From Heterobasidion occidentale (taxonomy: Eukaryota > Basidiomycota > Agaricomycetes > Russulales > Bondarzewiaceae): a stretch of 64,000 nt of DNA. Within the stretch, counting starts at the first letter, position 1. Each line of letters starts with the position of its first letter. The translations under genes and the position numbers were made by a program. The stretch spans positions 1,736,001 to 1,800,000 of the forward strand of contig JBCAQO010000003.1 of the NCBI GenBank assembly GCA_039111635.1, written 5' to 3'. Below the pieces are notes generated by a model. It searched no databases. It was not told the origin of the DNA and saw only the letters and a program-made list of their open reading frames with translations. Positions 22,743 through 32,956 of the stretch are shown one piece after another.

Positions 22743-23495
22743 AGGCATGATCGTGCTGTCTGTCACATCACACTGCACGAGTTATATCAGGTCTACTGTG
22801 TCCCGAACAGCGGCATATAATGTGACCACCCCCTGCGTGCCATTGATGGTACCCGTTCACGCTTTACTCAAGCCGGTCCATCAACGAGATCATTTGTTTG
22901 GAGAATTGTCTGTCAAATAGGGGGATCTCAACCCTCCACAATATTAGTCGCTGTCGTTTCGAAATCCTAGTACAGAGTCGAATGATATCGGAAGATGTAG
23001 TATGTCCTTAGCCCGCTACTATGATGTGCAAGCAGCACCCTGACGATGTAATTCTCTAACCCATCGTTGGGCTCACAGTAGTGCATGTTTGATCGGGATC
23101 GTTATGGACCGGTGTCTATGTCCTCTCTACTACCGTAGGGAACGAGTCCGGGAGCTTTTCCTCCATGAGCGCAACATCTGGGAAGTGCGAAGCTGTGACC
23201 CACTGTCCAAGTTCCGAGGCTTCCTGAGCTTGGTCTACCAAGTGTCCTGCATTAGAAATTTCGGGCTCTTTCTGAGTATTTTTGGGACCCCAGCTTGTGT
23301 CATGTGGGAATGTTTGCATATCGAGAGTGACGAGCGTTCCATCTCTGGCCTTTCTATTACATATTACATAGGAGGGAAACCCCCAAAGAACCATGCACTT
23401 GCGACTTGTAACACACTTCCAAGCTCTCGCCATCGGATGCAATTCTGGGGCCCGTATCTCCTTGCAATTACACCGAATTCACGTCCATAGTTCAT
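22743..23495. other. Intergenic region with an unassigned minus-strand open segment
   Basis: No supported gene. The minus strand has one open stretch (23,442-23,116) reading protein-like sequence (QTFPHDTSWGPKNTQ, QEASELGQWVTASHFPDVALM) but without a start context, splice partners or a family I recognise. It could be an exon of a decayed or orphan gene. Confidence 0.3.
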
Positions 23496-24440
23496 ATGAG
23501 TGTTCTCGCTGATCACGACCCTCCATCGTTTTTAGATGAACCTTGGCTGCGACAATCATCAGATTCAAACGAGCTCTCAGACACCGACTCATTATTTGAT
23601 GAAATCCCGGATAATTCAGCCTGTAATCCCGAAATTTCATCAACGAGCGTGCTGTGCTCTACCTCTGTTGTGGGTCGGCGCAAGCCTCCTCCCATTCCTG
23701 GTTTCTACCTCGATCCTTCGGCTGTTCTACCCCAAGAGCGTGCTGAGCAGCTATTTCAGAGCTGCATGGAGACATACTTTCAAAATGGAGACGTGAATCA
23801 AGTGATGCTATTCGGGAGGGCGAGGGAATGTGCCAGCAGTGATATCCAGAAACCCCAGCTCGATGACATACCCTTTCACGCACAGGTTGATTCCGGCCTG
23901 CCGGCATTCCTCCGTGCCCTGCTATTGGATCTGGAGGCTTTACTAAGACCCTCTCTCCCTCCACACACTCATCGTCTCCTCTTCCCTCCTTTGTCGGAAC
24001 CGGCACCGGCGCGGCAAGCAATTGTGAACTTGTACAGACCCGGTGAGGGTATATCTCCCCATGTCGACTTACTCGGGCGCTTTGGGGATGGAATCATAGG
24101 CGTCAGCCTCGGTAGCGGTTGCGTCATGTCCTTCCGCAAGGAGCAAAATGAAATGCAGAACTCCTCTCACGAGAGAACGGAACAAGAGTTCGAAGAATGC
24201 GGGTTCATAAGGGATGGCGATGGTGTACGGTGGGACCTGTACCTGCCGGAAAGGAGCATTCTCGTTCTTTCCGACGAAGCTCGGTACGAGTGGACTCATG
24301 GCATCGAAGGGCGCGGGTCGGACATGGTTGGTGCTGATGACGGGAAGAACGGGACACAGTGCATAGAACGGGATTCTAGAATCAGCGTCACATTTAGATG
24401 GCTATTACCGGGGGCTGAGATTGTGGGAGAAGATCCATGA
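23496..24440 (+). CDS. AlkB-like Fe(II)/2-oxoglutarate dioxygenase
   Basis: Single-exon protein of 314 residues with the AlkB homologue fold, expected to oxidatively demethylate an alkylated nucleic acid or protein side chain. The N-terminal 60 residues are Ser/Asp-rich and probably disordered. The catalytic region shows NLYRPGEGISPHVDLLGRFGDGI with the metal ligands of the HxD motif (HVD), then LGSGCVMSF, LPERSILVLSDEARYEWTHGI with the distal His, and RISVTFR with the 2-oxoglutarate-binding Arg. All core residues are present, so it should be active. The pattern PHVDL..FGDGI.GVSLGSGCVM is closest to the ALKBH7/ALKBH8-type fungal proteins; the exact subfamily is uncertain. Lack of introns is unusual for this window. 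Confidence 0.88.
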   Translation: MSVLADHDPPSFLDEPWLRQSSDSNELSDTDSLFDEIPDNSACNPEISSTSVLCSTSVVGRRKPPPIPGFYLDPSAVLPQERAEQLFQSCMETYFQNGDVNQVMLFGRARECASSDIQKPQLDDIPFHAQVDSGLPAFLRALLLDLEALLRPSLPPHTHRLLFPPLSEPAPARQAIVNLYRPGEGISPHVDLLGRFGDGIIGVSLGSGCVMSFRKEQNEMQNSSHERTEQEFEECGFIRDGDGVRWDLYLPERSILVLSDEARYEWTHGIEGRGSDMVGADDGKNGTQCIERDSRISVTFRWLLPGAEIVGEDP

Positions 24441-24625
24441 CGCAAATGTAGGGGCGTTGACTGGAACAGAAGCTAAGGGTGGTGGACGGATTCGAGAAAG
24501 TCATAGCGGATTGGATCATATCTAACAACGTACGGGCAATGTACTGTAACTCTACACACACCCTTATGCTTGGACTTCTTCATATCAAAACAACTCCACC
24601 GTGCAGCTCTGGAGCTGATGAATCA

Positions 24626-25084
24626 CTATGCTTGGCCACCACGAAGGGCAAGGACGAGATGTAAGACCGCGCCTGCCGTGATATTAAAATCTTTGGCAGT
24701 CTTATCGTCGGGCCTATTTTAGACGACGTCTCAGCAATGGAAAATCGAGTAAGGAGACCGACGTTTACATTTGCCGCCCTCCGAAGATCAAACGTTGCTG
24801 AGGCGGTGGCACACCCGACTGCTCCTCGACTTTCTCCTTGATTCGAGTGATCTGACACGCGTCTCTCTCTATCAGCATCTTTTCGAAAATATCTGCCAGC
24901 TGCTCACCTTATCATCAGGATCGATGTCAAGTTCGATCTGTATGTATTCGAGATCAGGACACATTAGCGGGAGACGACGGCAAATATGCGCTGCCGCACC
25001 TCTTTCCCTGTTAGCGTCTGGAGAGTCATTAGGTTCGAGTTGGACCGTGTGTCAAATCCGGCCTACCTTTACTTTGATCAACAT
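24626..25084 (-). CDS. RUB1: NEDD8/Rub1 ubiquitin-like modifier
   Basis: Ubiquitin-like modifier attached to cullins to activate SCF-type ligases. Five exons (25,084-25,067; 25,017-25,000; 24,937-24,908; 24,851-24,769; 24,713-24,626) join in phase to 78 residues. Pieces are [70 protein letters not shown] and [12 protein letters not shown]8 rather than ubiquitin is indicated by Ala before LRGG (ubiquitin has Arg there) and by the IELDID and HLVLALRGG segments. The two residues after Gly-Gly mean the precursor must be trimmed by a C-terminal hydrolase. Three exons are 30 nt or shorter, so the gene has no long ORF. Splice sites are all GT-AG. Confidence 0.93.
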
Positions 25085-26594
25085 GGTTTTCGTTGGTATA
25101 AAGGAAGGACGGTGAACCACACAGATCAAGGAGACAATTCGTCTGAGCACGTGAGGGCAGTGTGAGGGCGTGGTATTAGTGGCACGTGGTAATCCCTGGC
25201 TGATGGTACGCAATGTTCCCCACTCTGATCCCTTCATCAAGCGCCATCCTTTACTTCTTCTCTCGAACGCAGGTTCTGATGTACAGCAACGCACTAGCAA
25301 CGCTCAATTACAGCCTAGATCAAGCGGTAACATGTAGGAAAGGTGGAACCCTAATACCTCAACATCTCGCTTCGTTTGGGCACTCGAGCCGGGAGCTTTC
25401 CCCTTTTTAGATGCAAAGTAACCACCTGCCATCTCCTCCCATCTGCTGTCTTGTGTGTCAATCTTCGATGGCCTTTCTACGCAGAAAATCTGCAACGCCG
25501 CTTGTCACCTTCTGGTCTGGTCTGTAATGACAAGTCGACAAGCCAACAAGGTCAGCTCGCATGGATTGGAACACATCAACCGTGTTTCACGTTGAAAGCT
25601 TCCGATAGCTTCCGATGTCAGTTACGCGAGGCTACAGGAGGCTACGCACTTTTATCTGGCAACTTCGCGGTCTTTGAACATGTTGTGAATATCAAGTGAG
25701 TATATGGACTTTCCTGCAGAAATTTCCGAAAGTCGTTTCTGACGATGGTGTATTGGTCTTCAGTCTAGTGAGGCTGTCTGATAGTTTTGCAGAATATATC
25801 TTTACTTATGCGACGTGGTCTGACGCGATCCCGTTCGAGATGAGTTGAGGACAGAGCAACTGGACGTACTTCTCGGATTATAATGAATCAAACTTGTCTA
25901 CTCTGTCTTCATTCATCGTCAAGTTCCACATCATGTCATACAAATAGTCAGAGTAAGCGCATCATGATCGAAGATTAGCCTTTTCATTTATAAACCGCTT
26001 GACTCGAGAACGACGGTCTAGCTATACGCGGCCATCTTCACGTGAAAAACGTCGCTATAACGCGGACACTGTGTAGCCGGCTTCCTTTCCCTTCGAGCGA
26101 CGTAAATGGCCGGTGAATTCACTATCTGGGGTGAGACGCCCAAGACGCCCCTTGACACCTTCTCTTCGATCCCACCTCAGGGCCGACCGGTGAAATCCGC
26201 ATTGTTCTGTGAACGCCGTCCAATACGCCCTTCAGACTTTGCCCTTGTGATACATAACCCGTGGACATTTGTGTGCGCTACATACCATTCAAGCTATATT
26301 GATTATGATAAGGCGCTGATACGATATAGAAGTACGCTTTTCAGCGTCCCGATATGCGCAGCGAACCTCCATAAGAGGAAGATGTATCTCTGTATCACCC
26401 CAGATCACCCCTGAAACTGTGCCACCCCATGATCTACGGACATCACATAAAATCATGGTGCTCTGAAATCCGAGAATGGAAGACTTCGTGGATCATGCGT
26501 TTGACTTGTGAAAGTAGAAACGGTGGACTTAACTTCCAATCATTTCGTAACACACGGTCGCTGCTTACACTCTTCGCTATAGCCCACCATCACT
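25085..26594. other. Long intergenic region
   Basis: About 1.5 kb between the divergent NEDD8 and thioesterase genes. Open segments on both strands (for example 25,376-25,699 and 26,106-26,414 on plus) have no family resemblance, no codon pattern I trust and no splice partners. I see no RNA gene or transposon end. Confidence 0.4.
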
Positions 26595-26602
26595 TATAAA
26601 AG
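26595..26602 (+). promoter_or_regulatory. TATA box of the thioesterase gene
   Basis: TATAAAAG lies 44 nt upstream of the ATG at 26,639. This spacing favours 26,639 over the in-frame ATG at 26,612, which would fall at or before the expected transcription start. Confidence 0.55.
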
Positions 26603-26638
26603 GTATGCTTGATGAGGGTTATCGTTCTATCTCCCGCC

Positions 26639-27460
26639 ATGGGCAAGGACGCAGCATGGATCCATAGCCTCCCTAAATCAACCCACATAGACCCCACTCA
26701 GATCCAAGGAAACCTCTCTCCGGAGCAGAAACAACTTCAAGCCAACATCTTCACTTTCTTCATTGATGGTGCGGGTGCGGGTGCTTCAGGCTACGGTGCT
26801 AGTCTGGGTAAAAGGGTTAAGTATGTTTCCATGAATATCGAGAAGGTCGAAGGGCGGGGTTTCCAAGCGGAGGGCGTTTGTGAAGTCACTGTTACAGAAG
26901 GTAAGGATCATTCAACTCTAGTTGAAATTTCAGTACCGATTACCTGTCGCAGACATGGTCAACGTCTTCAAGGCGCTTCACGGCGGATGCTCGGCCTATC
27001 TGATAGACCTGTAAGTCCCCTTCATTTTCGACCAGCTTTCATCGCTCACTTCACACAACGACTCAGTTGTTCGTCCGCTCCCTTGATCAGCCTCGGCATC
27101 TACGAGGGAATGATATGTCCGGTGTCTCGCAGTCGATGAACATCATTTACCACAGCTCCGCAAAATTGTACGCCACGAGCTCCTTGGCTCACTAGTACAT
27201 TGTAGAGGGCTGAACTCATTTTGTCTTTCCCAGGGGCTCGGAGCTGCGTATCATCTCTAACAGTATCAGCAATCAGGGTAAGATCAGGGCTGCACGCTGT
27301 GAGGTGAGTCTTTTCAGGTGTCTCATGATATACTTGAGCTGATGAGTGAATCCCGTCACAGATACGGGATAAGAAGACAGATGCCTTGCTCGTCTCCGCT
27401 ATCCATACTAAAGTGGGGGGCGGAGAGAGGGCTGCAAGGCCTTCCCATTCAAAATTGTAG
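26639..27460 (+). CDS. Hotdog-fold thioesterase (THEM/ACOT13-like), apparent frame break
   Basis: Fungal acyl-CoA thioesterase-like protein of the 4HBT hotdog superfamily. Exons encode MGKDAAWIHSLPKS, the first beta strand region (YVSMNIEKVEGRG, GVCEVTVTE), the hot-dog helix DMVNVFKALHGGCSAYLID with the family HGG, then LCSSAPLISLG, and later SGVSQSMNIIYHSSAKLGSELRI, QGKIRAARCEI and KTDALLVSAIHTK, ending at 27,460. Introns at about 26,900, 27,011, 27,166 and 27,305 keep phase. Between LISLG (27,075-27,100) and SGVSQSMN (27,118 on), however, the conserved parts lie in different frames with no possible intron, consistent with one base lost near a GGG run at 27,105. Either the allele is broken or there is a sequence error. 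It converges on the ITPase gene, 124 nt away. Confidence 0.75.
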
Positions 27461-27584
27461 CACAGTACATAATTTTCCTTTATTATGCCGTTCCTTTGGT
27501 ATCCTGGTACATGGTTTGTATTACTAGAACTTGGATTCCTCTATTCGGACACTCCGGACATTCAATTGACACGGATATGCACAT

Positions 27585-28407
27585 CTATATCACATTTTCA
27601 GACATCAGATATTCTCTCAGCTTGTTCAGAGCGCGGTAACGATGTGAGATCTTGTTCTTCTCTAATGGATCCATCTCGGCATATCTGTATGTTATATTTT
27701 AAGTGTGAGATATGTAGGTGGTCAAAGATGACTCACGTCTGGCCAGTATTTTCAGCCTGGAATACTGAATCCCATCCAAATTTTCCCGTGCCACGGGCGG
27801 GGACTATCGTCCCGTCCGTCCGGCCTTCGAAAAGTATAGGTTCCGCTTCAGGTCCGGAGGAGTACGCAAAAGTGCACAGCGCCCAGGCCTCTTTCGTAGA
27901 GAAACCTACGAGCATGTTATTAAGACCTTTGAACGAAGTTAAATTAGATCAATACCAGACCATAGTTAGATGAGTCGAGACCTACTCGCCTTCATGTCCG
28001 ACTTCCCTAAGAAAGAATTTAATATATGGGCCCGGCAGGCCGTTGAGGGCCTTAAAACAAAGCGCTGTATCTTCGACAATACATGGTCCATTAACCTTTG
28101 GAACATGGATATGATTGGCGGATCAGGAGGGGTCGTGAGCGCGCTGAAAGACGCGCACCAGTCGAGCGGCTGCCCTGCACTTTTCCTTCGCGACCTCCTG
28201 CGTTGTACCCTGGATTTCCGGAACTGAGATATGCATGCATTGGAAACACAAAGATCCATGTAGTAGTCAGAATAGACTCACGATCATAGTCTTTTGGCAC
28301 AATCTCGAGGAGATGTCCTTGAGAATCAAGCAGGATGGCTTGCACTTCCTTTAGCTTATTGGCATTGCCCGTCACAAACGAGAGCTTCGCTCCATTTTTC
28401 AGAGACA
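27585..28407 (-). CDS. HAM1: Inosine triphosphate pyrophosphatase (HAM1/ITPA)
   Basis: Hydrolyses dITP, ITP and XTP to the monophosphates, keeping non-canonical purines out of nucleic acids. Exons encode [20 protein letters not shown] with the SFVTGN substrate motif, [40 protein letters not shown] with the catalytic acidic pair, [51 protein letters not shown] and, after the last intron, [19 protein letters not shown]. It ends LMSENVI at 27,585. About 190 residues, normal for the family. The intron 27,927-27,989 uses a GC donor (AAG|GCGAGT) and a normal AAAG acceptor. All active-site motifs are intact. Confidence 0.95.
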
Positions 28408-29852
28408 TGATAATACTGGATAGCGAGGCCTCAATGGAGGTGGAATATAGGGCCAGGTGCCAGCACAGTATAAAATGAAAGCCAGTTGAACTCGAGTCAA
28501 AGAGACACAAATACTGAGGTTAGGGTTTACCGGATGCGACAGCTCACAGTGAGCACATAAGATCACATATATGCATCAGAGACAGCATCTAAGGAGGCTT
28601 GAAGTACATGAAAGATGATAAGGAGAAGAGAGTGCTCCGATTGCAAATTACAGCCGTCATCGAGCATGCGGTCCTCCTACAAATGGCGGTTGATGACCAC
28701 TCATTCAAGAGCATTCATGAACACTGCGCAAGTGCGAAGGACAGCTCTCTGGATGTTGCTTGGTTTCGTCATGGCACTATGGAATTATGATATCAAATAG
28801 ATGAGAGCTGGTAAGATTGAGGAGAACGGAGAAAAAGTCGAAAGCACTACGTCAAGCCTCCGACATGCATGAACAGCACAATTAGGATTGCACGGCACAT
28901 TGACAACGCGAAGTATGACACGCGTGTAGCTCTTGTATACTTGCAAGTTTGAGGGATCATATCAAGCCTGTCAGTCTTGAAAGATCTCTACCCTGGCAGT
29001 GTCGGCAGTAGGTTGCATGCTCATCAATCGACAGAACGGACATTTGCTAATGACTACCTGTTATCATTGAGTAGTATTATCTTGAGCAGCGTGGGTGAGA
29101 GATGTGAATACAGTTTGAAAAAATACAAAGTACTCACCCACGGTAAAACGGATGCCCATCCGCGAACGGTGCCAGCTGGAGAGTCCCTGCAATCAGGGTT
29201 TCTTGTTGCTTGCCGCAGCTTGTCACTTCCATCTTCAGGAAGTACACAATTTTGCACCTATGCACAGCAAATTCGTGTCTCAGAACAGGAGGGATTTCTA
29301 TAGTATGATGCAGACAGTAGTAGACAAGGTCGTCGGAAAGACTGCGCGCATTGCGCAAAGTTTAGGGGTTTCCTATGAAATATTATATAATGCTCTCTAA
29401 AAAAGGGTAGAGCCTCCCTATCTGTAACAAAAGGATGACATTGGGTAAGATTTTGTCCTTTTCGACAAGCTTTTCCACAACATTGTCATGGAAAACAAGT
29501 TGATCGTCCTACCCGGGCCTGATCGGACCGGGAAAATATAGTTGACCAGCCTCAACCTTCGACATGGACATATCTGACGTCAAATGTACCATCGTTCCTC
29601 CGCATGATGAAACTGCTCAAGGAAACGACTATGCCTTGCAAAACCCCAACGTCAGAATCTTCACGCTTGCTTGTCTCTCGTATCAGGAGATAGAGCTATC
29701 GAATGTAGCATATCAGAAGCGCGGGCATTATGAGAAGTCAGAAGACCACTTCCCTGCTCTGATAAGTGTTTCTTCTGGCGGCGCTCTAGCGCTTAGTGGC
29801 CCTGCCCTCGCCACTATTGTCGTACTCCTTACTTCCAGAGACCCCTGCGCTC
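28408..29852. other. Intergenic, HAM1 to ATG22
   Basis: About 1.4 kb between divergent genes. The minus strand at 29,358-29,150 has a short protein-like segment (MEVTSCGKQQETLIAG) and the plus strand 29,564-29,830 is open, but neither has a recognisable family or splice partners. I do not support a gene here. Confidence 0.4.
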
Positions 29853-32356
29853 ATGACGGGATCGAAGCCGTTTGCCGCAGAAGACTCCAAGGACGATGGC
29901 ATTCAAGTCTCCTCCGAGATTTCTGTCACCGCACCATTTAGCAGCGACGAACCCATCGTGACACGGAAAGAGTTATGGAGCTATTATCGTGCGTGAATCC
30001 CTCGTGGTGCATCTCAATACTTGTCTGATAAATCATGCACCAGTGTACTACAACGGTGACAATGTATGTCTTCGACATTGATGTCAACGTCTATCTGATG
30101 TTTGAGAATGTCATTCTTGAATGCAGGGTGTTGGTCCTCTTGGTCTGTTATCCCTCTCGTAATTTCTCGGACCGACAATTGAATGACAGCTTGCCTTATT
30201 TAAGGTTACTCCATGACGCTCTTCCAGTCTCTCGCTACGTCTGCGGGATTTGATCCAACCCGTGGGCCAGGCTCTTCTTGCACAGATGCGGGCGCATCAG
30301 GCCAATGCGTGCTTCCTTGGGCAGGCGGGACGAAAGCCGTCAGTTCCATCGTGCTCATCGCGAATGGTGTCAGTTTCGCTGTAAGGATGACTATCCCTGC
30401 TCGACGGGATATGATATTGACCAAATCTTCAGGTCATGACGATGATATTTACGACTATCGGTTCGGCCGCGGACTATGGCAATTTTGGGCGCTGGCTGCT
30501 CCTCGTCATCACTGTCATCTGCTGGGGTGCCCAATTTGCTAGCATGAGTCTAACTTGTGCGGCATAGTCGCTCATTTGCACAGATGCTCCACTGACGATG
30601 CACGTTCTCTGTCTTGTTGACAGCGCCCGATCGTTGGGGGGTGGCAATGGCACTTTTCATGATTGGATTCGTCTCGTACGGTGCCACACTCGTCTTTTAT
30701 GCTGCTGTCTTCCCGCGGCTCGCGCGCAACACTCCTCATTCACGTGCACTCAAAGAATCGCTCGACGCGGGGGACATCTCTCCTGAAGTCTACGAACAGG
30801 AGGAGAGCCTGGAGAAGAACAGGATCAGCAATATCAGTACCGTGAGCCGTCCTCTGGTATTGTGTGGAGGGCGTGTTCATTGAAGCGTCGTAGGCTCATA
30901 GCAATATCGGCTACATAGCTACTCTGGCTTTGAACTTGTCCCTGCTCCTACCGCTCAAAGACAACCCCTTGGTCAATAACTACACCATCGTCTTGTAGAC
31001 GCCTTTATACTCTAATCTTTGCATGTGCTGAGCTTGTTTTATTTTTCAACAGGACAACCGGGTATTGGGTTTTGACCGGTATATGGTGGTGTGCGTTCAA
31101 ACAGTGTAAAATGATATCAGCAACGGCTGACCAGTATGTACCAGTCATATTCCAGCAACCTCGTCCAGGTCCTTCGTTGCCAAGGGGAGAATCATTTATC
31201 ACTGTGGGGTGGAAACAAGTAATGAATCACAAAATCGTACAGACGAGCTGAATGCTGACTCGAGACACTGGTCCTGTGCAGATATGGATCGCGCTAAAGC
31301 AGTACAAGAAGCTTCCCTTCACCTTCACGTACCTCTTTGCATTCTTTCTCCTTGCGGACGTACGTTTTCCTATGCCTTCTGGGAGCCCATCCTCTTTTTA
31401 CTTATCCGAGAGTCGCCCGAACGAACAGGGCCTGAACACGACCGGCACACTCATCTCGATCTGCCAGAACGATAAGTTCAACTTCTCGTTTTTACAGAAT
31501 ACGTACCTTGGCCTAGCGCAGGCGATCACATCCACTGCTAGGTACTGTCTTCGGCGGTCACCTCGCTCGTTTTGTGCATATTATGTGACTGATCTTCGCA
31601 ATCAGTACGTTCGGATTCTGGTATATTCAGAAATACTGGAAGATCAGTACGAAGAAAATGGTGTGTCCCGCTGACTCGCATTGAACTGAGGCGCTAACAT
31701 AGGTACGCCTTCACTGCATGGCAGTTTGTCGTGACGAATGTCGTCACCATTTTCATTCCTCTCTGGGGTATGATCGGCATTTGGACGACGAAGTTTGGGT
31801 ATGGCGCATTTGTTATATCTAGTTCTTTGCCTCGCTGAAAAGGCTTGTACAGGTTTCACAATGTTTGGGAGTTCTGGTGGGCCCTGACCGCATGCTTCTA
31901 GTCTTAAATTTATTTTACGGTGTGCATCAGGGCATACAACGTCGTCTTTGGGATTTTCCAAGCACCCTATTACGCCTTTTCCCAAACTATGATGGCCGAG
32001 CTGACACCCCCAGGGTTCGATAACATGGTTGGTGGCCTACTTTCACCCCTCGAGAAAGCCCACACCCGGAGCGCTCTCTTACTCACATCTGCTGCGCCGC
32101 ACAGTTTTTTGGCCTCTTCGGCCTCTCGAATCGCGCGTCGTCGATGATCGGGCCGAACGTGATACAAGCGATCATCGACCACACGGGCGACAACTGGCAG
32201 GGGTTCCCGTTCCTATTCGCGCTCTGCGCCGCGGCGAGCATCGTCATCTGGTTCGGCGTTGACGTTGAGCGCGGGCGACGGGCGGCCGTGCGATGGGCCC
32301 AGGAGCAAAGGGAGGCAAATGCGCATGGTGGCGTCGACGGTCGCACGGCGGAGTAA
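29853..32356 (+). CDS. ATG22: Atg22-like vacuolar amino-acid effluxer
   Basis: Major-facilitator protein of the Atg22 family, which exports amino acids from the vacuole after autophagic breakdown. Roughly 570 residues in more than ten exons. Marks are VTRKELWSYY at the N-terminus, the luminal insert with GFDPTRGPGSSC and QCVLPWAGGTKAVSSIVLI, VMTMIFTTIGSAADYGNFGR, WGVAMALFMIGFVSYGATLV, GYIATLALNLSLLL, VLTGIWWIIF, KKLPFTFTYLFAFFLLADG, FVVTNVVTIFIPLWGMIGI and the late block AYNVVFGIFQAPYYAFSQTM, AELTPPGFDNMFFGLFGLSN, SSMIGPNVIQAI, WQGFPFLFALC. The start at 29,853 (MTGSKPFAAED) is preferred; an in-frame ATG at 29,796 is possible. The cytosolic tail ends GVDGRTAE. Confidence 0.93.
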
Positions 32357-32956
32357 GGCCCCGGGTACGAAGCGACTAGAGGCCTAGGTGAGTGTTGTGG
32401 GCGCTTGTGTGTCCGTATTTGCGAATTTCTGCGTGATACGCGAGCCCATTTGACTTTTTGTTCACTTCCTTGAGGATCTCGACCTCCCCACTCCGGTGTT
32501 CTAGTGACTCACACGAGTACATAATGACTATTTTCAATTCACACGTATACTCGCCGATCGCTTTCTTCGCGCGGGTTCTTGGAATTCGAACTTCGAGGCT
32601 CGCCTAAAAGTAAGCTTTAAATGACATAAGAACGGCAAGTAAGGTGGAGAGTACACGCGTTGGACAGGATGATCAACGAAGTCAGGGAGCAGATACGCAC
32701 CACGTCATATGATAAATATGGGCGCTCTGGGGGAAACGACAAGTATCACGGCGGGACCAGCATCGAAGAAGAGGATGCAAGAGGATGGAGGATGCTGGCT
32801 GGGTCTTAGGATCGTCTCAAGTAAGCGGAGTCGTAAATATGGTCTAACAATACAGTGGAGATGGGAATTCAGAGAGACGGAGAAAGGGGTGGGATGTATG
32901 CGCGACTGTCGGTGGGGTCAATCTACTAGCCGCTCGCTCACAGTCGCGGGTGTCAT
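32357..32956. other. Intergenic between convergent genes
   Basis: 600 nt holding the 3' ends of ATG22 and the CHORD-like gene. No coding or structural feature seen. Confidence 0.5.

Noticed and set aside
25052..25300. Minus-strand frame ending MLIKVK
   Set aside because: Only its last 18 nt, the ATG of NEDD8, are coding; the rest is upstream flank read through intron sequence.
26106..26414. 102-codon plus-strand frame in the NEDD8-thioesterase spacer
   Set aside because: No family match, no splice partners and a weak start context.
29564..29941. Separate gene upstream of ATG22
   Set aside because: The frame overlaps the ATG22 start in another phase and shows no domain; most likely leader sequence.
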